Source of the DNA: Methylobacter sp.
GTDB taxonomy: Bacteria > Pseudomonadota > Gammaproteobacteria > Methylococcales > Methylomonadaceae
Direction of reading: 5' to 3'
DNA: 19,473 nt
NCBI GenBank assembly: GCA_023229605.1
Contig: JALNYY010000078.1
Span: 1-19,473 of the forward strand
Position numbers and translations under genes: made by a program. The notes beneath the pieces were generated by a model. It did no database searches and had not been told where the DNA came from. It saw only the letters and a program-made list of their open reading frames with translations. Each line of letters opens with the position of its first letter. Position 1 is the stretch's first letter. Shown here piece by piece: positions 7,410 through 14,540 of the stretch.

Positions 7410-7964
7410 CTATTTCTTCTTTAATCCATGCACCATCGCTCGGGCCAGATTCTCACGGTGTATATAGCTCTCAACGGCCACGCCTGCGACATGCACAGCT
7501 ACCAGAACCAGCGTGAAGTTGGCGAAGAATTCATGCACTTCTTCCCATATTTTTTCATTAGCGGGGCCGATAGCCGCGAGCGGACCGGCTGCCTGGTCTG
7601 CACCGTACACCGCAAAGCCGGTGATGACCGTCGCCAATAAGCTGACCAGCAATAATACGATCATCGCCGCACCCGCCGGGTTGTGGCCGATGTAGCGTTT
7701 AGTTTTTAATGCGATCAGGTCTTTAACATAAGCAATCGACTTGACAGGACTGCACAAGAAATTCGAGAACCGGGCATAGTCGTTGCCGATAAAGCCCCAG
7801 ACCAATCTGAACGCCAATAATCCGGTTACCAGATAACCCGCCCAGACGTGTACCGTTAATAAGTCGTCTTCAGTCAGGTACGCGACAAAAAAACCGGCAA
7901 CCAGCAGCCAGTGAAAAATTCTAAGTGGGAGATCCCATACTTTAACTAATTCTTGCGATTCCAT
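7410..7964 (-). CDS. Cytochrome b561-type membrane protein (diheme b)
   Basis: A 184-residue inner-membrane protein of the prokaryotic cytochrome b561 / hydrogenase b-subunit family. Such proteins bind two b hemes and move electrons between quinones and a partner such as cytochrome c or a dehydrogenase. About four membrane helices are visible. Likely heme histidines are H18 (RIFHWLL), H39 (TVHVWAGY), H144 (EEVHEFF) and H158 (VAVHVAG). Motifs VWDLPLRIFHW and WAGYLVTGLLAFRLVWGF are typical. AGGAG lies about 7 bases upstream of the ATG. The usual partner, a di-heme cytochrome c gene, is absent on both sides, so the electron donor and acceptor are unknown. Confidence 0.88.
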   Translation of the reverse strand: MESQELVKVWDLPLRIFHWLLVAGFFVAYLTEDDLLTVHVWAGYLVTGLLAFRLVWGFIGNDYARFSNFLCSPVKSIAYVKDLIALKTKRYIGHNPAGAAMIVLLLVSLLATVITGFAVYGADQAAGPLAAIGPANEKIWEEVHEFFANFTLVLVAVHVAGVAVESYIHRENLARAMVHGLKKK

Positions 7965-8032
7965 TTTTGTGCTCCTGTTTCTATATGCTATTGAGGAAAA
8001 TAAAAAAAGCAGTTGAGTTTATCATGAACCTT

Positions 8033-8049
8033 TTTAATAAATTATTAAA
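8033..8049. repeat. 17-base AT-only perfect palindrome
   Basis: TTTAATAA-A-TTATTAAA has 8-base arms around a single base. It lies between the end of the NodT gene and the start of the cytochrome b561 gene, both on the minus strand. It has no T-run in the minus direction. It could be an operator for the cytochrome b gene or chance in an AT-rich spacer. Confidence 0.35.
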
Positions 8050-8061
8050 TGCGATTTTAGG

Positions 8062-9522
8062 TTATTTTTTAACATTGCCCACCATAGCTTCGGTTTGCCA
8101 GCCGCCGCCTAGCGATTTGTACAGGGCCACCAGGTTGTTTGACAGTGCGGACTCGCTGGACGCCAGATTGCTTTGGGCTTGATAAAGCGCCGTTTGGCTG
8201 GTCAGCACATCGAGAAACGAGGTCAAGCCTTTTCGATAGCGTTCTTCGGCTAATTGAACCGCCAGCCGGTTTGCCGCAACGGCCTGCGCCAGCGCTTTGC
8301 GCCGCTGCTGTTCTTTGCTGTAGGCGATCAGCGCATCTTCCACTTCCTTGAACGCGGATAAAACTGTGGACTGGTAAGTCAGGAAGGCTTGCTCGAATTG
8401 CGCTTTTTTGCTTTTGATATTGGCGTTCAATTTCCCCCAGTTGAAGATCGGCATGGTTAATGAAGACGCTGCCGACCATGATTTTCCGATAGGGGTGAAG
8501 TCGGTAATGGTCGTGTTTTGCAAGCCGATGAACGCGGCCAGGTTGATTTTCGGGTAAAGTTCGGCGGTGGCAACGCCGACCGATGCATTGGCTACGGCCA
8601 GTTGCCGTTCGGCGCGGCGAATGTCCGGCCTGCGTTGTAATAATTCGGACGGGAGGTCGGTTAGCACATTAGCGGCAACGGTTGGGATGGAACCTTGTTG
8701 CTCAAGGATCATGGACAACGCACCGGGTTCTTTGCCGAGCAATACGCTGAGTGCGTGTATCGATTGTCTGGCTATCGTTTCATAGTTCGGCAGTTGCGCT
8801 CCTGTCGTAGCGGTCTGGGCTTGCGCCTGGGTCACTTCCAGCATGCTTGCAAGTCCCGCCTGCCGCCGGATTTGCGTCAGTTCTTCGGTTTCCTGCTGCG
8901 CATGCAAATTTTCTCGGGTTATTGCAATCAGCTTCTGGTTGGCGCGCAGTTCGATGTAGTTGCGGGCGACTTCGCCCAGCAGGGTAACCAACACATCCCG
9001 GCTGTTTTCGACTTCAACCTCAATCGTTGCATCGGCGGCTTCTATCGAGCGTCTGATGCCGCCGAAAAAATCCAGCTCCCATTGGGCGTCAAAGCCCATT
9101 TGGAAGATGTTGATCAGCTGGTTGCCGACGCCCACGCCGCCTATCGCAGAGCTTGTACCGCCGGTTTGGGACGCCGTTGAGGATGAATTGTTGAACCGCC
9201 TGCTGAGGTTGCTCTTGGCGGTCAAGCTGGGCAAGCCTGCTGCGATGGTCGCGGTGCGCAGGGCGCGGGCGTCTTTAACCCGCTCCAGCGCAAGCTTTAA
9301 ATCCAGGTTGGACGCGACGGCATCGCCGATTAGTTTGTCCAGCACCGGATCGTTAAACGTTTTCCACCATTTGTCCGGTTGCTCCGGGCGGGAGCCTCTA
9401 GCCGCAGCCGGTTCGCTCCATCGTTCGGGAACCGGGATTTTCGGGCGCTCATAGTCGGGGCCGACTGCAAAGCAGCCGGATAACAGCAGGGCGGCAAACA
9501 GCGCAAGCGGGCGGCGGCTCAT
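8062..9522 (-). CDS. NodT-family outer membrane factor lipoprotein (TolC-like)
   Basis: This trimeric channel protein lets tripartite exporters discharge through the outer membrane. The 486 residues begin with a lipoprotein signal whose lipobox LLSGC puts the lipidated Cys at 17, followed by FAVGPDYERPKIPVPERW, the standard start of NodT/OprM proteins. Two OEP repeats follow, with characteristic text such as DPVLDKLIGDAVASNLDL, LPSELLQRRPDIRRAERQLA, TAELYPKINL and GLTSFLDVLTSQTALYQAQ. Its ATG overlaps the adaptor gene's stop as ATGA, which implies translational coupling. It is the last gene of the exporter operon. The substrate cannot be told from sequence. Confidence 0.94.
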   Translation of the reverse strand: MSRRPLALFAALLLSGCFAVGPDYERPKIPVPERWSEPAAARGSRPEQPDKWWKTFNDPVLDKLIGDAVASNLDLKLALERVKDARALRTATIAAGLPSLTAKSNLSRRFNNSSSTASQTGGTSSAIGGVGVGNQLINIFQMGFDAQWELDFFGGIRRSIEAADATIEVEVENSRDVLVTLLGEVARNYIELRANQKLIAITRENLHAQQETEELTQIRRQAGLASMLEVTQAQAQTATTGAQLPNYETIARQSIHALSVLLGKEPGALSMILEQQGSIPTVAANVLTDLPSELLQRRPDIRRAERQLAVANASVGVATAELYPKINLAAFIGLQNTTITDFTPIGKSWSAASSLTMPIFNWGKLNANIKSKKAQFEQAFLTYQSTVLSAFKEVEDALIAYSKEQQRRKALAQAVAANRLAVQLAEERYRKGLTSFLDVLTSQTALYQAQSNLASSESALSNNLVALYKSLGGGWQTEAMVGNVKK

Positions 9523-10478
9523 AACGGCGAGCCGCCGTTGCCGGCATAATCCCCGGCTTCAATGAATACGTCCATTTGCTGGCCCACATAGACCGGTAGT
9601 TGATTCCTGTCGAAACTGTACAGCGCCTGCAATACGCGGGTGTCGACCTGTTCGGTGCTGTCGCCGGTCAGGGATTTTTTAGGCACCACATAGGGTTCCA
9701 CATAAGCCGGAACCAGGTCGGTTTTAAAGTTCCGGTTGCCGCGCAGGAAGGCCACGGCCTTGCTGTTTTTATCAAACCGCCATGCGTCATTCTCGTCGAT
9801 GTCAACCCGGACATGCAGCCGGTCTAAATTGCCCAGCACCATCAGCGGAGTGTCCAGAGCCCCGGCCTGGGCAAATTCTCCCGGCCGGATATTGACTTGC
9901 AGCACTTCGCCGTCTATCGAAGCCTGAACGACGAGCCGGGCCAGCGTGGTTTGTGTGGTCGTCAGCGCGGCTTCGGCCTGTTGCACCAGGGCTTTGGCGC
10001 TGTCCAGCTTGGCTTTGTTGATAAGCTGGGCATCGTTCCGTCTAAGCAGTTCTTCGGAGCTGATCGCGCGCCGGTCGGTCACCGCTTCGGCTAAATCGCT
10101 GAGTGCTTTGGTATCTTTGAATACAGCTTCCGCTTCGTTAACATCGGCCCTGGCTTTTGCCAGATCGGCGAGTTTAACGGCCAGCTCCGCACGGGTATCT
10201 CGGTCGTCGAGATAAAAAAGCGGTGTTCCGGCCTTGACTTTGTCGCCGACCTTGACGGCCAAGGTCTTGACTATGCCCGACAAGGGCGTGCCGATGGCGA
10301 TGTTCCGGCTTTCCGCTTCGACAATCCCCGCGCCGGCAATAAACGATTTAAACGGCGCAGAGGCGGGCGGGGCAAAGGCGGGAGCAACCGGTATCGGTTT
10401 GTTGCTGTTGATAACCGTATATGCCGCAAAAAGGAATCCGGCTGCGGCCAGTATCGGTAATGTGTATTTGACTTGCAT
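9519..10478 (-). CDS. HlyD/DevB-like periplasmic adaptor (membrane fusion protein)
   Basis: The adaptor links the inner-membrane ABC transporter to the NodT channel. From the chosen start it has 319 residues: an N-terminal membrane anchor (about 4-22), a Pro/Ala-rich linker, the first half of a biotinyl-lipoyl-like domain (about 59-93, SGIVKTLAVKVGDKVKAGTP), a helical hairpin (about 94-181), the second lipoyl half (about 182-218, ASIDGEVLQVNIRPGEFAQA) and a beta-barrel region. The frame extends 27 codons further upstream to 10559, but that part runs into the palindromic repeat, and GAGGTG sits just before the ATG at 10478, so MQVKYTLPI is taken as the start. The stop overlaps the NodT gene start. 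Confidence 0.9.
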   Translation of the reverse strand: MQVKYTLPILAAAGFLFAAYTVINSNKPIPVAPAFAPPASAPFKSFIAGAGIVEAESRNIAIGTPLSGIVKTLAVKVGDKVKAGTPLFYLDDRDTRAELAVKLADLAKARADVNEAEAVFKDTKALSDLAEAVTDRRAISSEELLRRNDAQLINKAKLDSAKALVQQAEAALTTTQTTLARLVVQASIDGEVLQVNIRPGEFAQAGALDTPLMVLGNLDRLHVRVDIDENDAWRFDKNSKAVAFLRGNRNFKTDLVPAYVEPYVVPKKSLTGDSTEQVDTRVLQALYSFDRNQLPVYVGQQMDVFIEAGDYAGNGGSPL

Positions 10479-10545
10479 ATCACCTCGTGGGGATAGTTTA
10501 AAAGCAACGCATGTTATCTTTAATCTGTAGTAACTATTTGGCACA

Positions 10546-10647
10546 TTAAAATGGAACACAGATGACGCGGATAATCACCGATTTAAAAGTGCGTAACAAA
10601 CGCTTTTAAAAAATCCGTTTAAATCCGTATCATCCGTGTTCTATTTT
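10546..10647. repeat. About 100-base imperfect palindrome within the exporter operon
   Basis: Arms 10553-10572 and 10623-10642 match as inverted repeats at 16 of 20 positions (GGAACACAGATGACGCGGAT against the complement of ATCCGTATCATCCGTGTTCT). Weaker complementarity extends outwards into an A-run/T-run pair and inwards to TAAAAGTGCG/CGCTTTTA, so nearly the whole element can fold into one long hairpin. The ACACGGATGA..CGGAT style is that of dispersed intergenic repeats. The ATPase gene stop codon (10630-10632) lies inside the right arm. No transposase is present. Confidence 0.75.
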
Positions 10648-11355
10648 TCTTACTGCCGAGTAATTCTCTTTGACCTCAACTATATGCCCATCATCCATTT
10701 CGGCAATGCGGTCGGCGAACTCGAAGATCCGGGCGTCATGGGTCACGATGACCAGCGCCCGGTCTTTGTGCAAAGCCACTTCCTTAAGCAAGGTCATCAC
10801 ATTACGGCCGGTTTCATGATCCAGCGAACTGGTGGGTTCGTCGCAAACAATGAGTTTCGGGCTGTGGACCAGCGCCCGGGCAATGGCGACGCGTTGCTGC
10901 TGTCCCCCGGAAAGCTCCGAAGATAAAGCCGTGACCCGCTCTCCCAAGCCCACTTGCTCCAGCACGGTAATGGCTTTACGTTCGGCATCGCTGCGCTTCA
11001 TGCCGTTGATGATCAGCGGTACCGACACGTTTTCTGCCGCGCTGAGTGCAGGCAACAGATTAAAGGCTTGAAAGACAAAACCGATGTTGCGCGCCCTGAA
11101 AGCCAGTTTGCGTTGATTGCTCATGTTCAGTAAATCCTCGCCGAACACTTCGCAATAACCGCTATCCTGATCGAGAATGCCGGCGATGACCGAAATCAAC
11201 GTGGTCTTGCCGCAGCCTGACGGCCCGACCAGCATCATCAGTTCGCCCATCGCAATATCCAGGTTGACGCCGTTAAGTGCGGTCACTTTTTGGCCGCCGG
11301 TATCGTAAACTTTGATCACATTCTGACAGCGCACTGCCAATGATGACGGATTCAT
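10630..11355 (-). CDS. ABC exporter ATPase (LolD/MacB/DevA type)
   Basis: The cytoplasmic ATPase powers the FtsX-type permease encoded just upstream. All motifs are intact in the 241 residues: Walker A GPSGCGKT (44-51), Q-loop Q96 (FVFQAFNLLP), signature LSGGQQQRVAIARAL (from 148), Walker B LIVCDEP (168-174) and H-loop H206 (VTHD). Overall it resembles the DevA/LolD/MacB-NBD subfamily. The ATG follows the permease stop after only 3 bases. The last codons (IEHG and the TGA stop) are read from the right arm of a palindromic repeat, so the original C-terminus may have been replaced. The insertion also separates this gene from the adaptor gene by 151 bases. Confidence 0.95.
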   Translation of the reverse strand: MNPSSLAVRCQNVIKVYDTGGQKVTALNGVNLDIAMGELMMLVGPSGCGKTTLISVIAGILDQDSGYCEVFGEDLLNMSNQRKLAFRARNIGFVFQAFNLLPALSAAENVSVPLIINGMKRSDAERKAITVLEQVGLGERVTALSSELSGGQQQRVAIARALVHSPKLIVCDEPTSSLDHETGRNVMTLLKEVALHKDRALVIVTHDARIFEFADRIAEMDDGHIVEVKENYSAVRKIEHG

Positions 11356-11358
11356 GCT

Positions 11359-12519
11359 TTAGCCTTTAAACACAATCGCCGGTTCCAGACGGACCACTTT
11401 AAGTATGCTGAGCAGCGCCGCAAAAATGCAAATCAGGCTAACTCCCGCGCCGCTGAACAGCAGCAGTTCCCAGGTAAATTTGAACGCCAGTATCGAATGG
11501 CGCATCGAATAGCCGAACAGGGCTGTCAAACCCACGCCCAGGCCGTAACCGATGGAGCCCACTAAAACCGCCTGCAGCAAAATCATGCGCAGCAATATCC
11601 AGTTACTGGTGCCCATCGCTTTCAGTACGCCGAATTGACGCAGGTTCTCCAGAGTGCTGTTGTAGAAAGTCTGGCCGGCAATCGCCGCGCCGACGATAAA
11701 ACCCAGCAGCACCGAAATGCCGAAATTAATCGGGATGCCGGTGTTGTGCATGAAATACTCATAAGTGAGGGTTATGAATTCCGCTCGCGTATAGGCCGCC
11801 AAACCGGTTGCCGCGCGTATACGGCGGGTCAATTCGGCGAGGTCTTGCCCCGGTTTGGCTTTAACCAGAACGAAGGACAGCAGCTTACGCTCCTTGGGCG
11901 CGTAGCTCTTGGCGCGGGAATACGTGGTAAAGACCACGGGTTGGGACTGGAAGGTGCGGGTGACCTTGGCGATACCGACAACGATCGCGCGATGGTCGTT
12001 TAACTCAAGGCTGTCGCCTACTTTAAGCGGGATGGGCTTGCCTCCGGGTATCGGTGAAGGCTTGCTCAGCTTGTCCTGGGCGCCGTCTATATCGACGATA
12101 ACGCCGTCGCTGCGGCGTAAGTCTTCAACTTTTCCTTCCAGCATGACCGGCGGGCCGCCGATTAATGTGGCGTCGTCCAGGCCGATGACATTGCAGGTTT
12201 GAAAGGTGCCGTCGAGCAGCCGCGCTTTTAAAAGCCCCTTGTACATCGGCATGGCCCATTCCACGCCGGAAATACCGCGCACCCGATAAAGCTCGGTGTC
12301 CTGCAAGGGCTTTATGTCATCGACGAACTGCACTTTCGCGTCCATCACCCATATATCGGGCAAGCCGACATCCGATATGAAACTGTAAGAGCGCGACATA
12401 ATCCCCAAAAAAATAGCCGGTTGCTGGGTCATGATTAACGAGGCGAACGTCAGCCCCATAACAATGCCGAGATATTTGCCGCGATCCCCCATCAGCATTT
12501 TTAAGGCAATGTGATTCAT
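11359..12519 (-). CDS. FtsX-like ABC exporter permease (DevC/MacB type)
   Basis: The inner-membrane permease has 386 residues with the MacB/FtsX layout: TM1 about 16-40, a large periplasmic domain about 41-260, then TM2 (about 264-286), TM3 (about 308-336) and TM4 (about 350-374). The FtsX signature LRQFGVLKAMGTSNW follows TM2 and the chain ends in EPAIVFKG. Its size, and the ATPase being a separate protein, fit DevC of the cyanobacterial DevBCA exporter better than MacB, where both parts are fused. It is the first gene of the operon permease > ATPase > adaptor > NodT. Members of this superfamily act by mechanotransmission and export periplasmic substrates such as lipids, peptides or drugs; the substrate here is unknown. 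The ribosome site is weak (GAAGAG, about 10 bases upstream). Confidence 0.9.
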   Translation of the reverse strand: MNHIALKMLMGDRGKYLGIVMGLTFASLIMTQQPAIFLGIMSRSYSFISDVGLPDIWVMDAKVQFVDDIKPLQDTELYRVRGISGVEWAMPMYKGLLKARLLDGTFQTCNVIGLDDATLIGGPPVMLEGKVEDLRRSDGVIVDIDGAQDKLSKPSPIPGGKPIPLKVGDSLELNDHRAIVVGIAKVTRTFQSQPVVFTTYSRAKSYAPKERKLLSFVLVKAKPGQDLAELTRRIRAATGLAAYTRAEFITLTYEYFMHNTGIPINFGISVLLGFIVGAAIAGQTFYNSTLENLRQFGVLKAMGTSNWILLRMILLQAVLVGSIGYGLGVGLTALFGYSMRHSILAFKFTWELLLFSGAGVSLICIFAALLSILKVVRLEPAIVFKG

Positions 12520-12562
12520 GGCTATGAACTCTTCGTTTTCCGGCTGAACTTAAGAGAAAGCC

Positions 12563-12571
12563 ATAATAACA
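12563..12571 (-). promoter_or_regulatory. Possible extended -10 promoter for the exporter operon
   Basis: On the minus strand TGTTATTAT is an extended -10 (TGn plus TATTAT) about 44 bases before the permease ATG. No good -35 is seen. It would lie back to back with the + strand promoter at 12583-12611. Confidence 0.35.
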
Positions 12572-12582
12572 TGTAACGCAAA

Positions 12583-12611
12583 TTGACAGCATACAAGCGT
12601 ATCCATAGAAT
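12583..12611 (+). promoter_or_regulatory. Strong sigma-70 type promoter for the EamA gene
   Basis: A perfect -35 TTGACA (12583-12588) and -10 TAGAAT (12606-12611, 5 of 6) are separated by exactly 17 bases. Transcription would start near 12618, giving a leader of about 190 bases before the EamA start codon at 12807. Confidence 0.7.
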
Positions 12612-12618
12612 ACAAACC

Positions 12619-12711
12619 ATGAACCATATGACCTTGTCCTTAAAACTTAACACACGATGGCTGCGAAAGATTATTAGCTTTCGCCGCAGTGCTGTTTTAT
12701 TGGTTCATTAA
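12619..12711 (+). CDS. Possible 30-codon leader ORF in the EamA 5' region
   Basis: An ORF of 30 codons begins at ATG 12619, at or within a base or two of the predicted transcription start, and ends at TAA 12709-12711. It would be leaderless or start from the inner ATG at 12628; no Shine-Dalgarno site is seen. The peptide is basic in the middle (TRWLRKIISFRRS) and hydrophobic at the end (AVLLVH). The first hairpin of the leader lies inside it, and the 14-base-arm hairpin begins 9 bases after its stop. It could be an attenuator-type leader peptide or chance; no run of a single amino acid points to a specific signal. Confidence 0.3.
   Translation: MNHMTLSLKLNTRWLRKIISFRRSAVLLVH
12661..12689 (+). 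promoter_or_regulatory. Leader hairpin 1 upstream of the EamA gene
   Basis: GCGAAAG (12663-12669) pairs with CTTTCGC (12678-12684), and CT (12661-12662) can pair with AG (12688-12689) across a small bulge. The same left arm, CTGCGAA (12661-12667), can alternatively pair with TTCGCAG at 12776-12782, which is followed by a run of five T. Confidence 0.5.
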
Positions 12712-12719
12712 GTCCATTT

Positions 12720-12760
12720 TAACTAAGCAACTGCGGGTCTTGTCCTCAGTTGCTTAGTTA
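12720..12760. promoter_or_regulatory. Perfect 14-base-arm inverted repeat in the EamA leader
   Basis: AACTAAGCAACTG (12721-12733) and CAGTTGCTTAGTT (12747-12759) are exact reverse complements, and T12720/A12760 adds a 14th pair; the loop is 13 bases. It lies between the predicted promoter and the EamA start and ends 34 bases before the ribosome site. It is followed by GTCTTTCC, a poor T-tract, so it is not a convincing intrinsic terminator. It may be a regulatory RNA hairpin or an operator. Confidence 0.6.
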
Positions 12761-12806
12761 GTCTTTCCGGCAAGATTCGCAGTTTTTCCACCCTAAGGAG
12801 AAGTTT

Positions 12807-13748
12807 GTGCATCAACCCGAATCCGTTATATCGCAAAACAATCGTCAGGTTATTACCGGTTGCCTGTTCGTTTTATTCGGCGCGCTAGGCTTTTCAGCCA
12901 AAGCGGTGCTGATCAAGTTAGCTTACGGTTACAGCCAGCAACTGGACGCCATCACCTTGATGGTGCTGCGCATGGCTATTTCATTGCCTTTTTTCCTTGC
13001 GGTTGCATTATGGTCGGCTAACGGCTCGGCACAAACAAAAGATGCGCCGCGCTTAAACAGGCAAGACTGGCTGATGATTCTCGGCTTAGGCATATTGGGC
13101 TATTACGTTGCCAGCTTGCTTGATTTTGCAGGGCTGCAATATATCTCGGCAGGTCTTGAACGATTGATTTTATTTCTCTATCCGACCTTTGTCGTTTTAT
13201 TCACGGCGGCGATGCAACGCCGGGCCATTAACCGGCACCAAGCGCTTGCATTAGCTTTAAGTTATGCGGGGATGATTTTGGTGTTTGTAGACAACATGGC
13301 GGCAATGGCGTCATCGGGACTGTTATTAGGCTCATTATTGGTTTTATGCAGCGCTATCGCGTTTGCGTTCTTCTTGATGGGCAGCGGCATGATGGTTAAA
13401 CGGATAGGTTCGGCGCGTTTTACCGCCTATTCGATGACGGTGGCGTGTCTTGCGACCGGCCTGCATTTCGTGATCCAGCATGGCGTTAAGCTGTTGAGTT
13501 TGCCGCACAGCGTTTATTGGCTGGCGCTGATCATGGCGATCTTTTCGACCGTACTTCCGGCATTTTTAATGAATGCGGGGATTCGGCGCATCGGCGCCGG
13601 TTCGGCATCTATTATCAGTTCTATAGGGCCGATAGGCACTTTGGCGCTAGCCTTCTTGCTGTTGGGCGAAACGTTAACGCCGGCGCAACTGGCCGGCACC
13701 GCACTGGTGTTGATCGGCGTTTATGTGGTCAGCCGGGCTAAGGCATAA
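12807..13748 (+). CDS. EamA/DMT-family transporter
   Basis: This is an inner-membrane permease of the drug/metabolite transporter superfamily. Its 313 residues contain about ten hydrophobic helices arranged as two EamA repeats (about 16-141 and 158-308). Typical features include VLRMAISLPFFLAVALW near the first helices, AGLERLILFLYPTFVVLFTA in repeat 1, GPIGTLALAFLLLGETLTPAQ in repeat 2, and GTALVLIGVYVVSRAKA at the end. The start is GTG at 12807 with AAGGAG 6 bases upstream. Members export metabolites or amino acids, but the substrate cannot be assigned. It is monocistronic, divergent from the exporter operon, and has its own promoter and an unusually long structured leader. Confidence 0.9.
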   Translation: MHQPESVISQNNRQVITGCLFVLFGALGFSAKAVLIKLAYGYSQQLDAITLMVLRMAISLPFFLAVALWSANGSAQTKDAPRLNRQDWLMILGLGILGYYVASLLDFAGLQYISAGLERLILFLYPTFVVLFTAAMQRRAINRHQALALALSYAGMILVFVDNMAAMASSGLLLGSLLVLCSAIAFAFFLMGSGMMVKRIGSARFTAYSMTVACLATGLHFVIQHGVKLLSLPHSVYWLALIMAIFSTVLPAFLMNAGIRRIGAGSASIISSIGPIGTLALAFLLLGETLTPAQLAGTALVLIGVYVVSRAKA

Positions 13749-13826
13749 ATAAAAATTAATGGCGCCCAAACCACGACCTGGTTTATAGCGAGTCAGGTTT
13801 GAGCGTCGTGTCGCTGCGACAGTCGA

Positions 13827-14462
13827 TTATTGCTCATAAGGGCTGCTGCCGGGACTATATGGACTATCGGCTCCGTACGGGCTATTGATCGGACCGGGAT
13901 AGCTTGGATTGCCGTAGAGCCCTGATGGGGCCGGTACAGGATTCGGGTCAGCGCCGTAACTTCCCCGGAAATAACCTTGGTTGTCATAGAACTGCTGCAT
14001 TTCATTGGTATAAGGGTTTGTAGTCGGGCTTGGATTGGCGTTGACGTTGTTGGGATCATACGGGGTTGTTACGTTGTTCGGACCGGATGGATTGTTGATC
14101 AAACTTGGGGGAGTGGCCGGGTATGGACTGTAAGGCTTGCCGTAGACTCCATACGGAGTTGGTGTGCTGTATTGGGTATATGGGGTATATGGACTGCCTG
14201 TATCGTAAGGGCTATTGGCAGGATAGCGAGGGGGCGTATTTCCGTTAGGCGCATACGGGTTCGATGCGGCTGGATAATTGTTAGGACTCCCGCGGTAATT
14301 CCCCTGGTTGTCATAGAGCTGCTGCGGGTTTGCCGAGTAAGGGGTAGCGGTCGGGTTACCGTAGACGCCATACGGATTCGGGCCGTAGCCTCGGTATCCG
14401 TCGCTCCATGCGACGCCTGACGCCGACAGCAAGGCCAGCACAATATAAAGTCGACGTTTCAT
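13827..14462 (-). CDS. Secreted Tyr/Pro/Asn/Gly-rich repeat protein of unknown function
   Basis: The 211-residue protein has a signal peptide (MKRRLYIVLALLSASGVAWS, cut before DGYRGYG). The mature part is low-complexity, dominated by P, Y, N, S, G and T, with no Cys. It is built from a duplicated module: YGVYGNP (31-37) with QQLYDNQGNYRG (48-58), and again YGVYGKP (104-110) with QQFYDNQGYFRG (156-167); a third partial copy GLYGNP is at 181-186. Between modules lie many NPY, SPY and TPY units. No enzyme motif is present. It could be an extended surface or periplasmic linker protein. AGAGG lies 5 bases before the ATG. It is convergent with the EamA gene. Confidence 0.7.
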   Translation of the reverse strand: MKRRLYIVLALLSASGVAWSDGYRGYGPNPYGVYGNPTATPYSANPQQLYDNQGNYRGSPNNYPAASNPYAPNGNTPPRYPANSPYDTGSPYTPYTQYSTPTPYGVYGKPYSPYPATPPSLINNPSGPNNVTTPYDPNNVNANPSPTTNPYTNEMQQFYDNQGYFRGSYGADPNPVPAPSGLYGNPSYPGPINSPYGADSPYSPGSSPYEQ

Positions 14463-14540
14463 AACAACCTCTTTTTGTTTTTAAGAGCCTGTGGCTCGCG
14501 GGATGGATTCGCCAAATTGTTTTGCATGGTATGGGCAGGC

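Noticed and set aside
7967..8182. 71-codon ORF on the + strand across the cytochrome b / NodT spacer
   Set aside because: It crosses an AT-rich spacer and the antisense of NodT, with no motif and no ribosome site.
10479..10559. N-terminal extension of the HlyD-like adaptor (27 codons)
   Set aside because: It reaches into the palindromic repeat and lacks the anchor pattern; GAGGTG precedes the ATG at 10478.
13749..13826. Bidirectional terminator between the EamA gene and the repeat protein gene
   Set aside because: AAACCA..TGGTTT forms only a 6-base stem without a proper T-run next to it in either direction.
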